Source: Alteromonas sp. a30 (GTDB lineage: Bacteria > Pseudomonadota > Gammaproteobacteria > Enterobacterales > Alteromonadaceae). From it: a stretch of 64,000 nt of DNA. The stretch is from the NCBI RefSeq assembly GCF_026788005.1, contig NZ_JABEPE010000002.1, positions 351,498 through 415,497 on the forward strand, read 5' to 3'. The notes under the pieces are model-generated. The model was not told the DNA's origin and did no database searches. It worked only from the letters and a program-made list of their open reading frames with translations. Both the position numbers and the translations under genes were made by a program. Shown here piece by piece: positions 18,219 through 27,149 of this stretch (positions are counted from its first letter, which is position 1; every line of letters starts with the position of its first letter).

Positions 18219-18635
18219 ATGTCGTTAAGTGAAGCGCTTAAACAACAAATCACCCTACTTAGCCAATTAAAGCAATTATTGGATAATGAGTTACAGCTCA
18301 TTACGGCTCGCGACGCAGAAGCGTTACTTAAGCTTGTCGAAAATAAACAAACAACATTAGATGACATTCAACAGCAGGATCAGGTTATCTCTTCTCTGTA
18401 TGACGCAAATGCGCAGTACCCAGAAGAAGTTGAAACCTTGTTTGCACAGGCAAAGCAGCTGCTTGAAGAATGTAAATATGGCACCAAGGTCAACGCTAAA
18501 GCAGTTGAGCAAGGTCAACTTCGCCTTGAGCATCTAAGAAAATTGCTGATTGAAGTTAGAAGTAAAGAATCAATGACTTACGATAAAACAGGCAGAGCAC
18601 AAGGGGGAACTAAACTCGGGGGTGTCAAAGCCTAA
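18219..18635 (+). CDS. flgN: flagellar export chaperone FlgN
   Basis: Chaperone for the junction proteins FlgK and FlgL. The 138-residue, mostly alpha-helical protein has the FlgN-family N-terminus (LKQQITLLSQLKQLLDNELQ) and central KLVENKQTTLDDIQQQD. It lies directly after flgM, the usual pair. The tail (about 120-138) is glycine/lysine-rich and less conserved. Confidence 0.85.
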   Translation: MSLSEALKQQITLLSQLKQLLDNELQLITARDAEALLKLVENKQTTLDDIQQQDQVISSLYDANAQYPEEVETLFAQAKQLLEECKYGTKVNAKAVEQGQLRLEHLRKLLIEVRSKESMTYDKTGRAQGGTKLGGVKA

Positions 18636-18757
18636 CAACACATTCCATTTCTAAACTCTTCTATCCATCTTCCCCCCAGCAATATTATTTTTACTTCCCT
18701 GTTTTTAAAATCCGTTGTAATTGCTTAATTAATGCAAACACGCCCTAAGGCGTAACG

Positions 18758-19219
18758 CTAGAAATAGTGAACATCTTTAATACGCTTTGGACGAGCGGTA
18801 GAAATATAAATGTCGTAAACCTTTTTGAAATCTAAGCTGAGTTCAGTTGCATAGGTATCTTCACCGACAGGATAAGTTTTAACAACTTCTGCACCGCGGA
18901 TAATACCTTGCACCGATGATTTCAACTGCGTGTTAGTTAACACGAACTGCTCTAAAGATTGATTACCACCAATTTTCTGACCATAGACTTGCTCAGTTAA
19001 CTCTCGGTATGCATCTAACTTAGAAGCCTTGATTGCCAATAACATCTTTGTTGAATCGGTTGCGCCGGGTTGAGCTGAAATAGGTGCGTATCCTACTGCT
19101 TTAATCACGGGATAACTGCTAGGTTGCACGTATTCCCACTCAACTTGCTTTTCAAACACGCTACTACATGCCGACAATCCAAATAAACCAGCAAACGCGA
19201 TTCCTATTTTGGCATTCAT
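18758..19219 (-). CDS. flgP: LPP20-family outer-membrane lipoprotein FlgP
   Basis: A 153-residue lipoprotein with lipobox LSACS (Cys about 18). The body has KASKLDAYRELTEQVYGQKI, typical of the LPP20/FlgP family. In Vibrio FlgP builds an outer-membrane-associated disc/basal ring needed for motility. It is convergent with flgN and divergent from flgT across a 241-base gap. No flgO lies next to it, unlike the Vibrio flgOPT set. Start fits the signal peptide MNAKIGIAFAGLFGLSAC. Confidence 0.82.
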   Translation of the reverse strand: MNAKIGIAFAGLFGLSACSSVFEKQVEWEYVQPSSYPVIKAVGYAPISAQPGATDSTKMLLAIKASKLDAYRELTEQVYGQKIGGNQSLEQFVLTNTQLKSSVQGIIRGAEVVKTYPVGEDTYATELSLDFKKVYDIYISTARPKRIKDVHYF

Positions 19220-19338
19220 AATGCACCTCTAGAGTAAAGATGAGTTGATCGTCAACTTACAAGCAACTCTGAAATTAATGCTCATCGTTATACCCAGCTT
19301 ACATACAATATTCATGCCTTAATTTAAAATAAAACAAA

Positions 19339-19353
19339 CGGTACAGAAAATGC
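19339..19353 (+). promoter_or_regulatory. weak sigma-54-like site before flgT
   Basis: CGGTAC-AGAAA-ATGC has the GG and GC dinucleotides at the required spacing but departs from TGGCAC/TTGC elsewhere. It lies about 107 bases upstream of flgT. Tentative. Confidence 0.4.
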
Positions 19354-19460
19354 ATAGCAAATACATAATACCCAATCAGTAATGAGCTGTTGTTAAATAA
19401 CAGCATGAAACGATTGATCATCAATGAGTAGTACAGCCTTGATAATTCTGGATATGTGTT

Positions 19461-20621
19461 ATGAATAAATTCTTCAATTATGTTGTATTGGCAGCGCTAG
19501 TGAGTTTTAGTCACAGCGCAAGCGCAATTTGGTTTGAAGCTACGGGACAAGCCGTCATCAATAATGGTAATAAGCCCCTCGCAAGACAGGAAGCAACGCA
19601 AGAGGCGATCAAACAAGCGTTGCTGTTTTCCGGCGCATCAGTAACCAGCGTACAACGTATGGCTCAAGGCTTATTGCAAGATGATCGCTTTGAAGTAAGA
19701 GCGTCAGGGGAGGTGTCAAACATTGAATTAATTAACGAAACCTATAATGGCGACATTGTTACCGTTTCAATTCGTGCGGATATTTTCCCTCAAGACACCC
19801 AATGTCTAGCAGCGGACTACAAAAAGAACATCGTCACCGCATGGTTGCCCATGTCTAACCGTCACCAAGCGACCATTGGCAACATTTTTGATATTGGCAA
19901 ACCTATGGCTGGCGTTATAAAGGAATCCTTTAATAGGTATGCTCGTTACTCCCATATTAACCACGTAGAACCGTTTTACTTTTCGCCCAACATGCCAGAT
20001 ATTGAACGTAAAGCCATGGATATGGCACGCAAGAAGCAAGCCCAGTTTGTTTTATTAAACGAAATTGAAAACCTCAGCGTAGATATACCTGAAGATAAAT
20101 ATGTCGATTATTTGACGTTCTGGGACAATGAGTCTGCTGTGCGAAATATTGCCATTCATACAAAATTAATTGATGGCGCGACAGGAGAGTTGCTCATGGA
20201 TAATGTTTTTCGTGGCGAAGCCGAATGGCCTTTTGATCGTTTTGAAACACTGGATGTAAACAGCGGCAAACTCTGGCGTTCTAATTTTGGCGCAGGAATA
20301 AAACGCGTAGTACAAAATATAGTACAAGAAGTTGATGAAAGGCTCAGTTGCCTACCCGCCTACGGAAGAATCATTCAAGTGAGTAACAACCAGTTGTCGG
20401 CCAATATGGGCTCAGCACAAGGCGTAAAGCAAGGCGATCAACTTAAGATTTTCCAAATGAGACAATTCTTCAATGTGGATGGCTCACCACATTATCAATA
20501 TGAGATTCACCCAACAACAGTACAGGTCGCACGCGTATTTCATGACCATGCTATATTGCGTCCTGTTGGCGCTGTACCACTGGCCAATATTCAGCCAAAT
20601 GACTTCGTCGTCAGACAGTAA
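19461..20621 (+). CDS. flgT: flagellar H-ring/T-ring assembly protein FlgT
   Basis: Periplasmic component of the extra basal-body rings of sodium-type polar flagella. The 386-residue precursor has a signal peptide (VLAALVSFSHSASA, cleavage near 22), an N-terminal part with EATGQAVINNGNKPLARQEA (about 26-45), and a C-terminal beta domain with GSAQGVKQGDQLKIF (about 319-333), as in Vibrio FlgT. Its presence argues that the flagellum is of the Vibrio/Alteromonas polar type. It is the last flagellar gene before the tRNA. Confidence 0.9.
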   Translation: MNKFFNYVVLAALVSFSHSASAIWFEATGQAVINNGNKPLARQEATQEAIKQALLFSGASVTSVQRMAQGLLQDDRFEVRASGEVSNIELINETYNGDIVTVSIRADIFPQDTQCLAADYKKNIVTAWLPMSNRHQATIGNIFDIGKPMAGVIKESFNRYARYSHINHVEPFYFSPNMPDIERKAMDMARKKQAQFVLLNEIENLSVDIPEDKYVDYLTFWDNESAVRNIAIHTKLIDGATGELLMDNVFRGEAEWPFDRFETLDVNSGKLWRSNFGAGIKRVVQNIVQEVDERLSCLPAYGRIIQVSNNQLSANMGSAQGVKQGDQLKIFQMRQFFNVDGSPHYQYEIHPTTVQVARVFHDHAILRPVGAVPLANIQPNDFVVRQ

Positions 20622-20625
20622 CACT

Positions 20626-20652
20626 TTGATAATCTTCACCAATACGTATAAT
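20626..20652 (+). promoter_or_regulatory. promoter of tRNA-Arg
   Basis: A perfect -10 TATAAT (20647-20652) and TTGATA (20626-20631) with a 15-base spacer, followed by a GC-rich discriminator, typical of stable-RNA genes. Transcription would begin about 14 bases before the tRNA. An 8-bp hairpin (20650-20673) ends exactly where the tRNA begins and may also serve flgT. Confidence 0.55.
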
Positions 20653-20673
20653 GCTGCTGCAATCGGCAGCATT

Positions 20674-20749
20674 GTCCCCATAGTTTAACTGGATAAAACA
20701 AGAGCCTCCTAAGCTTTAGATCTGCGTTCGAGTCGCGGTGGGGACGCCA
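20674..20749 (+). tRNA. tRNA-Arg (anticodon CCU), complete
   Basis: 76 bases with encoded CCA. The acceptor stem GTCCCCA pairs with TGGGGAC. The D stem is GTTT/AAAC. The anticodon stem AGAGC/GCTTT encloses the loop CTCCTAA, with CCT as anticodon, which reads AGG. The variable loop is AGAT, and the T arm CTGCG-TTCGAGT-CGCGG is complete. The discriminator is G. This tRNA is a frequent integration target for islands, and its 3' half is repeated at 35739-35783. Confidence 0.93.
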
Positions 20750-20791
20750 TGAATATCATGGCATTTGTGGTAAATAATCACTAACTAATTT
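20704..20791 (+). repeat. direct repeat, left copy (attL-like; tRNA 3' half plus flank)
   Basis: From the anticodon stem to about 40 bases past the CCA, this sequence recurs in the same orientation at 35739-35823. Over the first 46 bases I count four mismatches, with an uninterrupted identical core of 24 bases across the T arm and acceptor stem. The flank after the CCA diverges for about 20 bases, then matches again (TAAATAATnACTAACTnATTT). Confidence 0.8.
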
Positions 20792-20909
20792 TATTCTTTG
20801 CCCAAACGGTGCCTTAGTTGTGCCTTGCCCTATATTTTCTATACAAACTTATACCCTATTCCCATGAATGATCTGAACCATTAAAACTGGACTCTTATAT
20901 CACGCTACG

Positions 20910-22118
20910 CTAAATACTCGTCTCCGGTTCTGTTGAAGGCGATGGTTCGCTTTCCATTGACGAATTAAACATCCAAGCCAAAGAAAGCATAAATCCAATA
21001 CATGCCACTGCTGCAAATGATGCGAGCGTTAAATTCACATCGTTGGCAAAAGAAACGATGAACACAGCGATACTCGCAAAACATGCATTAGAAATATATC
21101 TCACAGAAGCCAATCGCCCTTTAATCTCACTCGGCGCAATACGCTGCTGAGCCGACATCCAAGTCACCGTCGAAACGGTAGTGAGAATGCCAAAGGCAAA
21201 AGTGAATAGCATGATTAACCACACACTCCAATTCAATGCGTACCCGACAAAAACAGACATCACCATTGCCATAGATAGCGTTGTTAGCCATAAACGCTGT
21301 CGCCCATCAAATTGTCGTTTGGCGATAAAGATGCCACCAAGAATCGCTCCCGCAGCAAACGCCCCATCAATAAAGGTTAACCAACGAGGAAGGTTATCAA
21401 AATTGTGTTTTACCGCGGGAGCTAACAATAAGTTAAACAAACCCAACACCATAAAATCGAGGGTTGCGACTAAATATAAATACACAGCATGATGATGAGT
21501 ACGTAAAAACTGCAACGCTTCTTTCCAACTCCCTTTGGATTGATTTTCAGCTTTTCCTTTCTGAACCTGAATACGTTTATGCTTGAGCGTAGCTAACCCA
21601 TAAAAAATAAGCGCTCCTAAGTACCCCCAGAAAACTGCATAAATCGTCCAGACCGACTCAAATAACTCCAACAACAGACCCGCTAATCCCATACCGATGA
21701 TTTGACCAGATTGTAGTGCCATAGAAATATAAGCGTTGAGTTTTTCCAACTTACTCTTTTCTACCAGCTCTGGCGTTAACACAAATACAGAGTTACGAAT
21801 AAAAGGACGGAATAGATTGAGGCAGATGGCAATTTGGATCAGAATGACAGTGTTAAGATCCCCAGTGAGAAGAAAAGGCGCACCTAGCACTAATGAGCTG
21901 GCAAAGGTAGCAGTTAACAAGACCTTAGATGGACCTATCTTATCTACCAACGACCCCGCCAGACCTTGTAAAAACAAGCCAATGAAAAACTCACTCGCAA
22001 ATACAAACGCAAACGCCCATAAGCTTTCACTTTGTTCGTACAGCAGCATACCAATAGCAAGTGTAAAGATTCCCCGAGCGATATTTATCGAGAATTCACT
22101 CATTACCAACCAAGGCAC
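20910..22118 (-). CDS. MFS transporter, probable metabolite exporter
   Basis: A 402-residue membrane protein with about 10-12 hydrophobic segments and the MFS loop-2/3 motif GSLVDKIGPSKVLL (about 56-69). The central cytoplasmic loop (about 185-205) is lysine-rich. It belongs to the drug/macrolide-efflux-like group (MFS_1). It starts with GTG overlapping the TAG of the ATP-grasp gene by one base, which implies translational coupling and export of that ligase's product or a downstream compound. Pairing of a ligase and an MFS pump recalls bacD-bacE of bacilysin, but the substrate here is unknown. Confidence 0.8.
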   Translation of the reverse strand: MPWLVMSEFSINIARGIFTLAIGMLLYEQSESLWAFAFVFASEFFIGLFLQGLAGSLVDKIGPSKVLLTATFASSLVLGAPFLLTGDLNTVILIQIAICLNLFRPFIRNSVFVLTPELVEKSKLEKLNAYISMALQSGQIIGMGLAGLLLELFESVWTIYAVFWGYLGALIFYGLATLKHKRIQVQKGKAENQSKGSWKEALQFLRTHHHAVYLYLVATLDFMVLGLFNLLLAPAVKHNFDNLPRWLTFIDGAFAAGAILGGIFIAKRQFDGRQRLWLTTLSMAMVMSVFVGYALNWSVWLIMLFTFAFGILTTVSTVTWMSAQQRIAPSEIKGRLASVRYISNACFASIAVFIVSFANDVNLTLASFAAVACIGFMLSLAWMFNSSMESEPSPSTEPETSI

Positions 22119-23338
22119 TAATCATGTCTCCATGTAATATTAAACTTCAATTGACCGAGCGCCTGTTCACAAACACCCATTGCACTCTCACTATCATGGC
22201 CTGTCGCAATGGCGAAGGCTGCACGCTCTCTGCTGCTTCTCATTGGTGGCAATGCGTCACCGGGTTGTTTAATAACAACCAACTGATCCACATTCTCAAT
22301 TTCTCTGGCGGTTTCTAAATGCTCAACAGATTGAAAACCGGTATTTTGATCGAAGCCCAATCCAATGAATTTTACTGCCGATGTACGCTTGATACTTTTA
22401 TTCTCAAGGGCATCATTCAGAATGCTCTCACCTGCTAATTGGCGAGCTTCATATTGATAAATATCAATTCCAGTCGACAATTCCATCAACCGAAAAATAT
22501 TATCACCTCCCGCTCTGGAATGCGTTTCCACGATCCGAGGGCCACTCTCGGTTAAAATAATCTCGGTATGAGTAGGTCCATCAGTCACCCCTAGTGCCGA
22601 CAACACATCGTCAACGTACTGATTAATTTGCTTTTCAACTTGTTCGTCAAGCTGAGCTGGAAAAATATGACCAAGTTCAATGAAGGTTATATCGTCTTTT
22701 AACTTCTCTGTGATCCCAATAATCACATGCTGACCACCTTCTGAGATAGCCTCCACGCTAAACTCTGGCCCGGTAAGATACGCTTCAACCAGTACCGGAA
22801 AACCAAAACCCGATTCACGCAGCTTAACAAGCGCAGGTTCGATATCCTCCACGCCACTCAATTTCGAAACCCCGCTACTAGCGTTGCCATGTAGGGGTTT
22901 AAACATGAGAGGACATTGATGTTCCGCGACCACTTCATACAAGGAGTCTTCGGTATGCACGATTTGAAAAAACGTATCGTCCATATCCTTTAACGCTAAT
23001 TGTCTGCGCGTCTCGTACTTATCGTTTAAGGTATTTACCAGTTCTAACGTATGCGGGTACGGAATTGATAGGAGTTCTGCAACAACGGCGGCATCAGCTT
23101 GATACGTATCATTAAAGCAAGCAATGCGTTGAAAATGATGAAAGCGATGCAATGCCTCTGCCACCGCTGCATATTCCTGAGAGCTCGCCTGATTATCCAT
23201 AAGCGTCAAACATTGATAAGGAAAGCTAACATCCGGCACATGGCTATGCTCTTTACGCATAAGGACAACAATATCATGCCCCAGTTCAATAAGAGACTTA
23301 TGACCCGGGCGGACATTTCCTATTACGAGAATTTTCAT
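22118..23338 (-). CDS. ATP-grasp carboxylate-amine ligase (BacD-like)
   Basis: A 406-residue ligase that would join a carboxylate to an amine via an acyl-phosphate. The N-terminal Rossmann-like part starts MKILVIGNVRPGHKSL. The ATP-grasp core has the lysine of MFKPLHGNASSGV (about 144-157), and the Mg-binding face HTEIILTESGPRIVETHSRAGGD (seen around 257-279, key residues His257, Glu259, Glu271, Arg275). This form is typical of L-amino-acid/dipeptide ligases. AAGGAA precedes the ATG. It is downstream of the TIM-barrel gene and coupled to the MFS gene. One of three ATP-grasp genes in the island. Confidence 0.85.
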   Translation of the reverse strand: MKILVIGNVRPGHKSLIELGHDIVVLMRKEHSHVPDVSFPYQCLTLMDNQASSQEYAAVAEALHRFHHFQRIACFNDTYQADAAVVAELLSIPYPHTLELVNTLNDKYETRRQLALKDMDDTFFQIVHTEDSLYEVVAEHQCPLMFKPLHGNASSGVSKLSGVEDIEPALVKLRESGFGFPVLVEAYLTGPEFSVEAISEGGQHVIIGITEKLKDDITFIELGHIFPAQLDEQVEKQINQYVDDVLSALGVTDGPTHTEIILTESGPRIVETHSRAGGDNIFRLMELSTGIDIYQYEARQLAGESILNDALENKSIKRTSAVKFIGLGFDQNTGFQSVEHLETAREIENVDQLVVIKQPGDALPPMRSSRERAAFAIATGHDSESAMGVCEQALGQLKFNITWRHD

Positions 23339-23489
23339 CGGGGTTCCTTGAATTAAACCAACAAGGAGTTAAACCAGCGAACAAGCCGATTTAACCTCTA
23401 TTAGGCTGCATAGATAGAAAACTGAATTGAGTGTCTCCAAAAGACAGGGTCTTTATGGAAAAATAGCTATTAAAACAATTTAGTATTGT

Positions 23490-24374
23490 CTACACAACCT
23501 CAGGGACCGCGTTCTCAGGTAGCACGTTGCTATCATATAAAGCATTCACAAACTGAATGTTTTCTTTTGGCTCGACATTTCTGGTTTCAAATGCCACCAA
23601 ACCATGCCAGTCTTTTTCGACAATACATTTAGTTAAGCCATTCCAATCAATTTTTCCTTTGCCCAATGGCCAATGTGAATCACGAGTACCATCTGTATCA
23701 CTAAATGAAAAAGCGGCGATACGATCATGTAACTCATTAAACACCGCCAGAGGATCGCCACCCCCAACCGTCTCATGACAGACATCAAAAATCATCTTGA
23801 TACCCGGCACTCGGTCGAGAACATAACGGTAATGTTTGATATTAGTAAAAACATAATAGAAAGGATGAAAACGTTGATAGTTAGACAGGTTCTCTAGCCA
23901 CAATTCAACGCCTTTGCTCTGCGCATAAGACATCGCCTCTTGGATAGTTTCGACATAACCTTCCAGGGCCTGCTCAATTGCTTCTTTTACTGAACGAGGC
24001 TCAACAATTCCACCACCATGTAAAATCACGGGCGCGCCTAATTCGGCCGACAAATCTATTTCTGTCTTTAGGTACTCTAAGGCTGCTTTACGCAATTCAG
24101 GCACATCGCTTGCCAAAGGAGCCTTGAAATTACCATGAAAAACTGGACTCACTCCCAATTCTTGTATCTTATTACGCATGTTTTTAATGCGCTCAGATGA
24201 CCATTCACTTGGTCTGTCTTCTTTATTCGCACCATCAATATACCAATGTGTATAGCCATGTTCATAGGCGTGTTCCGCGCCAGCTTCGGCTCCGTGGTAC
24301 TGCTGAATAATAGCCCCGCTCATATACAACGGGAATGATAGAAAATTGTTCTTTTGTGAATCCTTAATCATCAT
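23490..24374 (-). CDS. xylose-isomerase-like TIM-barrel enzyme (sugar phosphate isomerase/epimerase family)
   Basis: A 294-residue protein of the AP-endonuclease-2/xylose-isomerase-like superfamily. Likely metal ligands are in PVILHGGGIVEP (about 115-126), LWLENLS (Glu about 160), MIFDVCHETVGG (Asp/His about 196-201), FSFSDTDG and LVAFETRN (Glu about 261). Known members are epimerases, isomerases, dehydratases (IolE) and hydroxypyruvate isomerases acting on sugars or polyols. It heads the leftward arm of the cluster, divergent from the DUF1611 gene. Substrate not predictable. Confidence 0.75.
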   Translation of the reverse strand: MMIKDSQKNNFLSFPLYMSGAIIQQYHGAEAGAEHAYEHGYTHWYIDGANKEDRPSEWSSERIKNMRNKIQELGVSPVFHGNFKAPLASDVPELRKAALEYLKTEIDLSAELGAPVILHGGGIVEPRSVKEAIEQALEGYVETIQEAMSYAQSKGVELWLENLSNYQRFHPFYYVFTNIKHYRYVLDRVPGIKMIFDVCHETVGGGDPLAVFNELHDRIAAFSFSDTDGTRDSHWPLGKGKIDWNGLTKCIVEKDWHGLVAFETRNVEPKENIQFVNALYDSNVLPENAVPEVV

Positions 24375-24865
24375 ATGGTTCCATTAATTACCGCTAAGTT
24401 TTGGATATTAAAATGAGTCAAAATAACACCTAAACAACTAATTTTAGGCATCACAGCAATTTTAACCCATAAACACCGCGAAATTTAACGATAATTAATT
24501 CCCAATTTCAACACATTAATGGTTATTTTTTATTCTGTAATGTTGGTGATATAATCGACCCGCAGAAAAACCGCGCTCTCCAAGCACATAACGCCACTGT
24601 AACCATTTGTAAAAAAAGCTTTTAATTTATTTACGCCTTTTCATTCACCAAGGCGAGTAAATTTCACCCCTTAAAAAATAAAACTTACAAACTCAATCCT
24701 TTTTTGTAGAAAAAAATACCTAACACATTGTTTAGCAGCCATTTTTTTACTTATTTTACATAAATAAAACATACCTACTCTTTTTTGATTCAGTTGACAT
24801 AAATGAAGCATTATTATTATTATCCCGACCATAAGGCGGATAAAGTAAAATTTTTTGAGGGAAAG
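24375..24865. other. divergent control region of the island cluster
   Basis: About 490 AT-rich bases between the TIM-barrel gene and the probable start of the DUF1611 gene. It holds the extended -10 promoter at 24547-24555 and a long leader of about 300 bases. The 63 bases before 24866 are open and in frame from an ATG at 24803, with four Tyr codons in a row, but they lack a ribosome site. No other gene is seen. Confidence 0.5.
24547..24555 (+). promoter_or_regulatory. extended -10 promoter for the rightward biosynthetic operon
   Basis: TGATATAAT: a perfect TATAAT with the upstream TG of extended -10 promoters. A TTTTTA-like -35 lies 17 bases upstream. It points towards the DUF1611-HisC-ATP-grasp operon; the predicted leader is about 300 bases. 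Confidence 0.5.
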
Positions 24866-25936
24866 ATGGTAATTTTTAATCGGAAGAAAGTTGTTATTTA
24901 TGCAGAAGGTCGTTTTAATTCAATAAATGCGAAGGTCGCCGCGTCTTTTCTTCGGTATCATGCCGAAAAATGCATTGCCGTCATTGACTCGACACAAGAA
25001 GGTAAAAAATGTCAGGAGATTCTTGGCTATGCCGGAGACATTCCGGTAGTCAAATCGTTAAGCGATGTAATAGATAGCAAACCAGATATATTTTTGATTG
25101 GAAACGGTCTATTCCACAATGAATTACCTGCCGCCTACAGAGAACAAATCAAGATGGCGCTCGAATCAGGAATGGATGTCGTTAGTGGTATTCACTTCCG
25201 ATTAGCAGACGATCCAGAGTTTGCCGAATTAGCCCAGAAAACAGGTGCCGTCATCTGGGACACTAAAGAGCCTCCTAAAGATCTCACCACCAGCCAAAAC
25301 CTCATCAAAGATATCGAACAGTTTGTTGTTCATACTGTCGGTTCAGACTGCCGAGTTGGTAAAAAGACAACCGCATTAGAAATCTGTAACGAATTAAGCA
25401 ATCAAGGCATCGAAAACGTTTTTGCTGCGACAGGCCAAAGCGGAATTTATATCTCAGGTAAAGGAATCGCCATCGATGCCGTCCCCGGCGATTTCATTGC
25501 AGGTGCGACAGAGAAGTTAATTTTGGATAGCGTAAAAGGAACCCAAGCCGAGGTGGTATTATTGGAAGGCCAAGGCTCTATTACTCACCCCGCATATAGC
25601 AGTGTGACACTGGGACTACTTCATGGCGCGATGCCTCAAGCCCTAATTTTATGCCATGAAGCGGGTCTGAAAGCACATAAAGATTGGGAACAAATCCCCT
25701 TATTACCGCTAAATGAGCTCATAAAAATATATGAAACGCTTGGCTCCTTTATGCGTCCGTGCAAGATCGTTGGAATTAGCGTAAATTGCGCAGGTCTGAC
25801 CGAAGATGAAGCTGAAAAAGTCGTCGCTCAGATTGAATCCGAAACCGGTTTACCAAGTGCTGATGTCATCAAACAAAGTGCAAGCAAATTAGTTAAAGCG
25901 ATAAATAACTATCGCCGAACTTACGTTGGTGAATAA
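24866..25936 (+). CDS. DUF1611 (DgcN-like) P-loop protein
   Basis: About 356 residues. The N-terminal Rossmann-like domain (KKVVIYAEGRFN, then IAVIDSTQEGKK) and the C-terminal P-loop domain with GSDCRVGKKT (about 159-168) are the two halves of the DUF1611 family. One member, DgcN, has been described as an N-acetyltransferase for D-glutamate in marine bacteria, so acylation or another activation of an amino acid is possible here. I chose ATG 24866 because GAGG lies five bases upstream and the family begins near here; an ATG at 24803 in the same frame lacks a ribosome site. First gene of the rightward operon. Confidence 0.7.
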   Translation: MVIFNRKKVVIYAEGRFNSINAKVAASFLRYHAEKCIAVIDSTQEGKKCQEILGYAGDIPVVKSLSDVIDSKPDIFLIGNGLFHNELPAAYREQIKMALESGMDVVSGIHFRLADDPEFAELAQKTGAVIWDTKEPPKDLTTSQNLIKDIEQFVVHTVGSDCRVGKKTTALEICNELSNQGIENVFAATGQSGIYISGKGIAIDAVPGDFIAGATEKLILDSVKGTQAEVVLLEGQGSITHPAYSSVTLGLLHGAMPQALILCHEAGLKAHKDWEQIPLLPLNELIKIYETLGSFMRPCKIVGISVNCAGLTEDEAEKVVAQIESETGLPSADVIKQSASKLVKAINNYRRTYVGE

Positions 25937-26042
25937 CCGTTTTTGAGTTCACTTTCACTAGGTTGCCTTTCTTCACTCGCCAGCATTCGCGCCCGAGTAA
26001 ATGAAAGACAACTTGCCTGCAATCTGTAAAGAGAATATACGT

Positions 26043-27149
26043 ATGAACTGTGTCGAATTGGTTTCAAGTCATTGTCGCTTATTAGCTCCTTATAAGCCCG
26101 GATTAACAACCGAGAAGATTAAGCAACAATACGAAATCGAAGACGTTTACAAGTACGCCAGTAACGAGTCTCCATTCCCGCCTTCCCCGCTCGCTATTGA
26201 GGCGATGCAGCAAGCATTAGCTGAATCTAATCGTTACCCTGACTACGATAAGCTAAAAGGCGCGATCGCAAACCAGTTTAATTTACACGTTTCCCAGATC
26301 ATATTGGGAACCGGTTCAATCAATGTTCTGGAACTGATTTTCCAAATTTTTAATCTGCCAGGGAACAATGTTGTTTTCTCTAGTCATAGCTACTTTGCTT
26401 ATCCTTTATTAGCAACAAAAACCGGGCTTAAGATTAACACCGCAGCCAGCGACAATAACTTTGCTCATGTCGCTGAAAATCTAGTTGCACAATGCGATGA
26501 CCAAACCAGTTTGTTAGTCATTGACAATCCCACCAATTTCGCAGGCACAGCGCTAAACGGTGAGCAAATTAAGTGGATCTTGTCGCAAGTTTCAAAAAAA
26601 ACCATTGTCGTATTGGATCAGGCTTACGCTGAATTCGCCGATATTCCCTTTGTCGATATTAGCCCTGAACTTTTTGAACGCTATCCCAACCTCATCATCA
26701 CCAGAACCTTTTCAAAGGCATATTCACTGGCTTCGATGCGAATTGGATATGGTCTCGCTCACCCAGAAGTGATTTCGTGGTTGGACCGTCAGCAACAGCC
26801 TTTTCCTATCAGCCATGTAGCTAATCAAGGAGCAATCGCTTCACTTCAAGATACAGCCTATTCTGAAAACACCATCAATAGCATTAAAGCCGGACGAAAG
26901 TGGCTAAATGAACAACTCAATACTTTGGGTATTTCAACCTCAGACAGCCATTCAAATTTCGTTTTGGGGCATTTTGGAGCCAACGCCAACGCACTATATC
27001 AGGACTTGTTGGAGAATGGTTTCATTACCCGCCAAATGTCTGCCTATAACGCACCGGAATATATTCGAATTTCTATTGGAACAGCCCTTGAAAACGAACG
27101 CTTAATAGAAGCAATAACGGCTCGGCAAACGCTATGGAGTGAGGTGTAA
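26043..27149 (+). CDS. HisC-like PLP-dependent aminotransferase (fold type I)
   Basis: A 368-residue class I/II aminotransferase of the histidinol-phosphate aminotransferase subgroup. The N-terminal APYKPG and the substrate-cap segment ASNESPFPPSP (about 39-49) are HisC-like. The PLP residues are visible: Asn in DNPTNFAG (about 161-168), Asp/Tyr in DQAYAEF (about 192-198), Lys225 in TFSKAYSLASMRIGYG, and C-terminal Arg in YIRISIG. It lies in no his operon, so it likely transaminates a cluster-specific 2-oxo acid or phosphate ester. I chose ATG 26043 with AAAGAGA upstream; an ATG at 26001 adds 14 residues. Its TAA overlaps the next ATG. Confidence 0.82.
   Translation: MNCVELVSSHCRLLAPYKPGLTTEKIKQQYEIEDVYKYASNESPFPPSPLAIEAMQQALAESNRYPDYDKLKGAIANQFNLHVSQIILGTGSINVLELIFQIFNLPGNNVVFSSHSYFAYPLLATKTGLKINTAASDNNFAHVAENLVAQCDDQTSLLVIDNPTNFAGTALNGEQIKWILSQVSKKTIVVLDQAYAEFADIPFVDISPELFERYPNLIITRTFSKAYSLASMRIGYGLAHPEVISWLDRQQQPFPISHVANQGAIASLQDTAYSENTINSIKAGRKWLNEQLNTLGISTSDSHSNFVLGHFGANANALYQDLLENGFITRQMSAYNAPEYIRISIGTALENERLIEAITARQTLWSEV

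Noticed and set aside
18740..18753. ACGCC-CTAA-GGCGT hairpin as a terminator between flgN and flgP.
   Set aside because: Only a 5-bp stem and no convincing T run on either strand; too weak to list.
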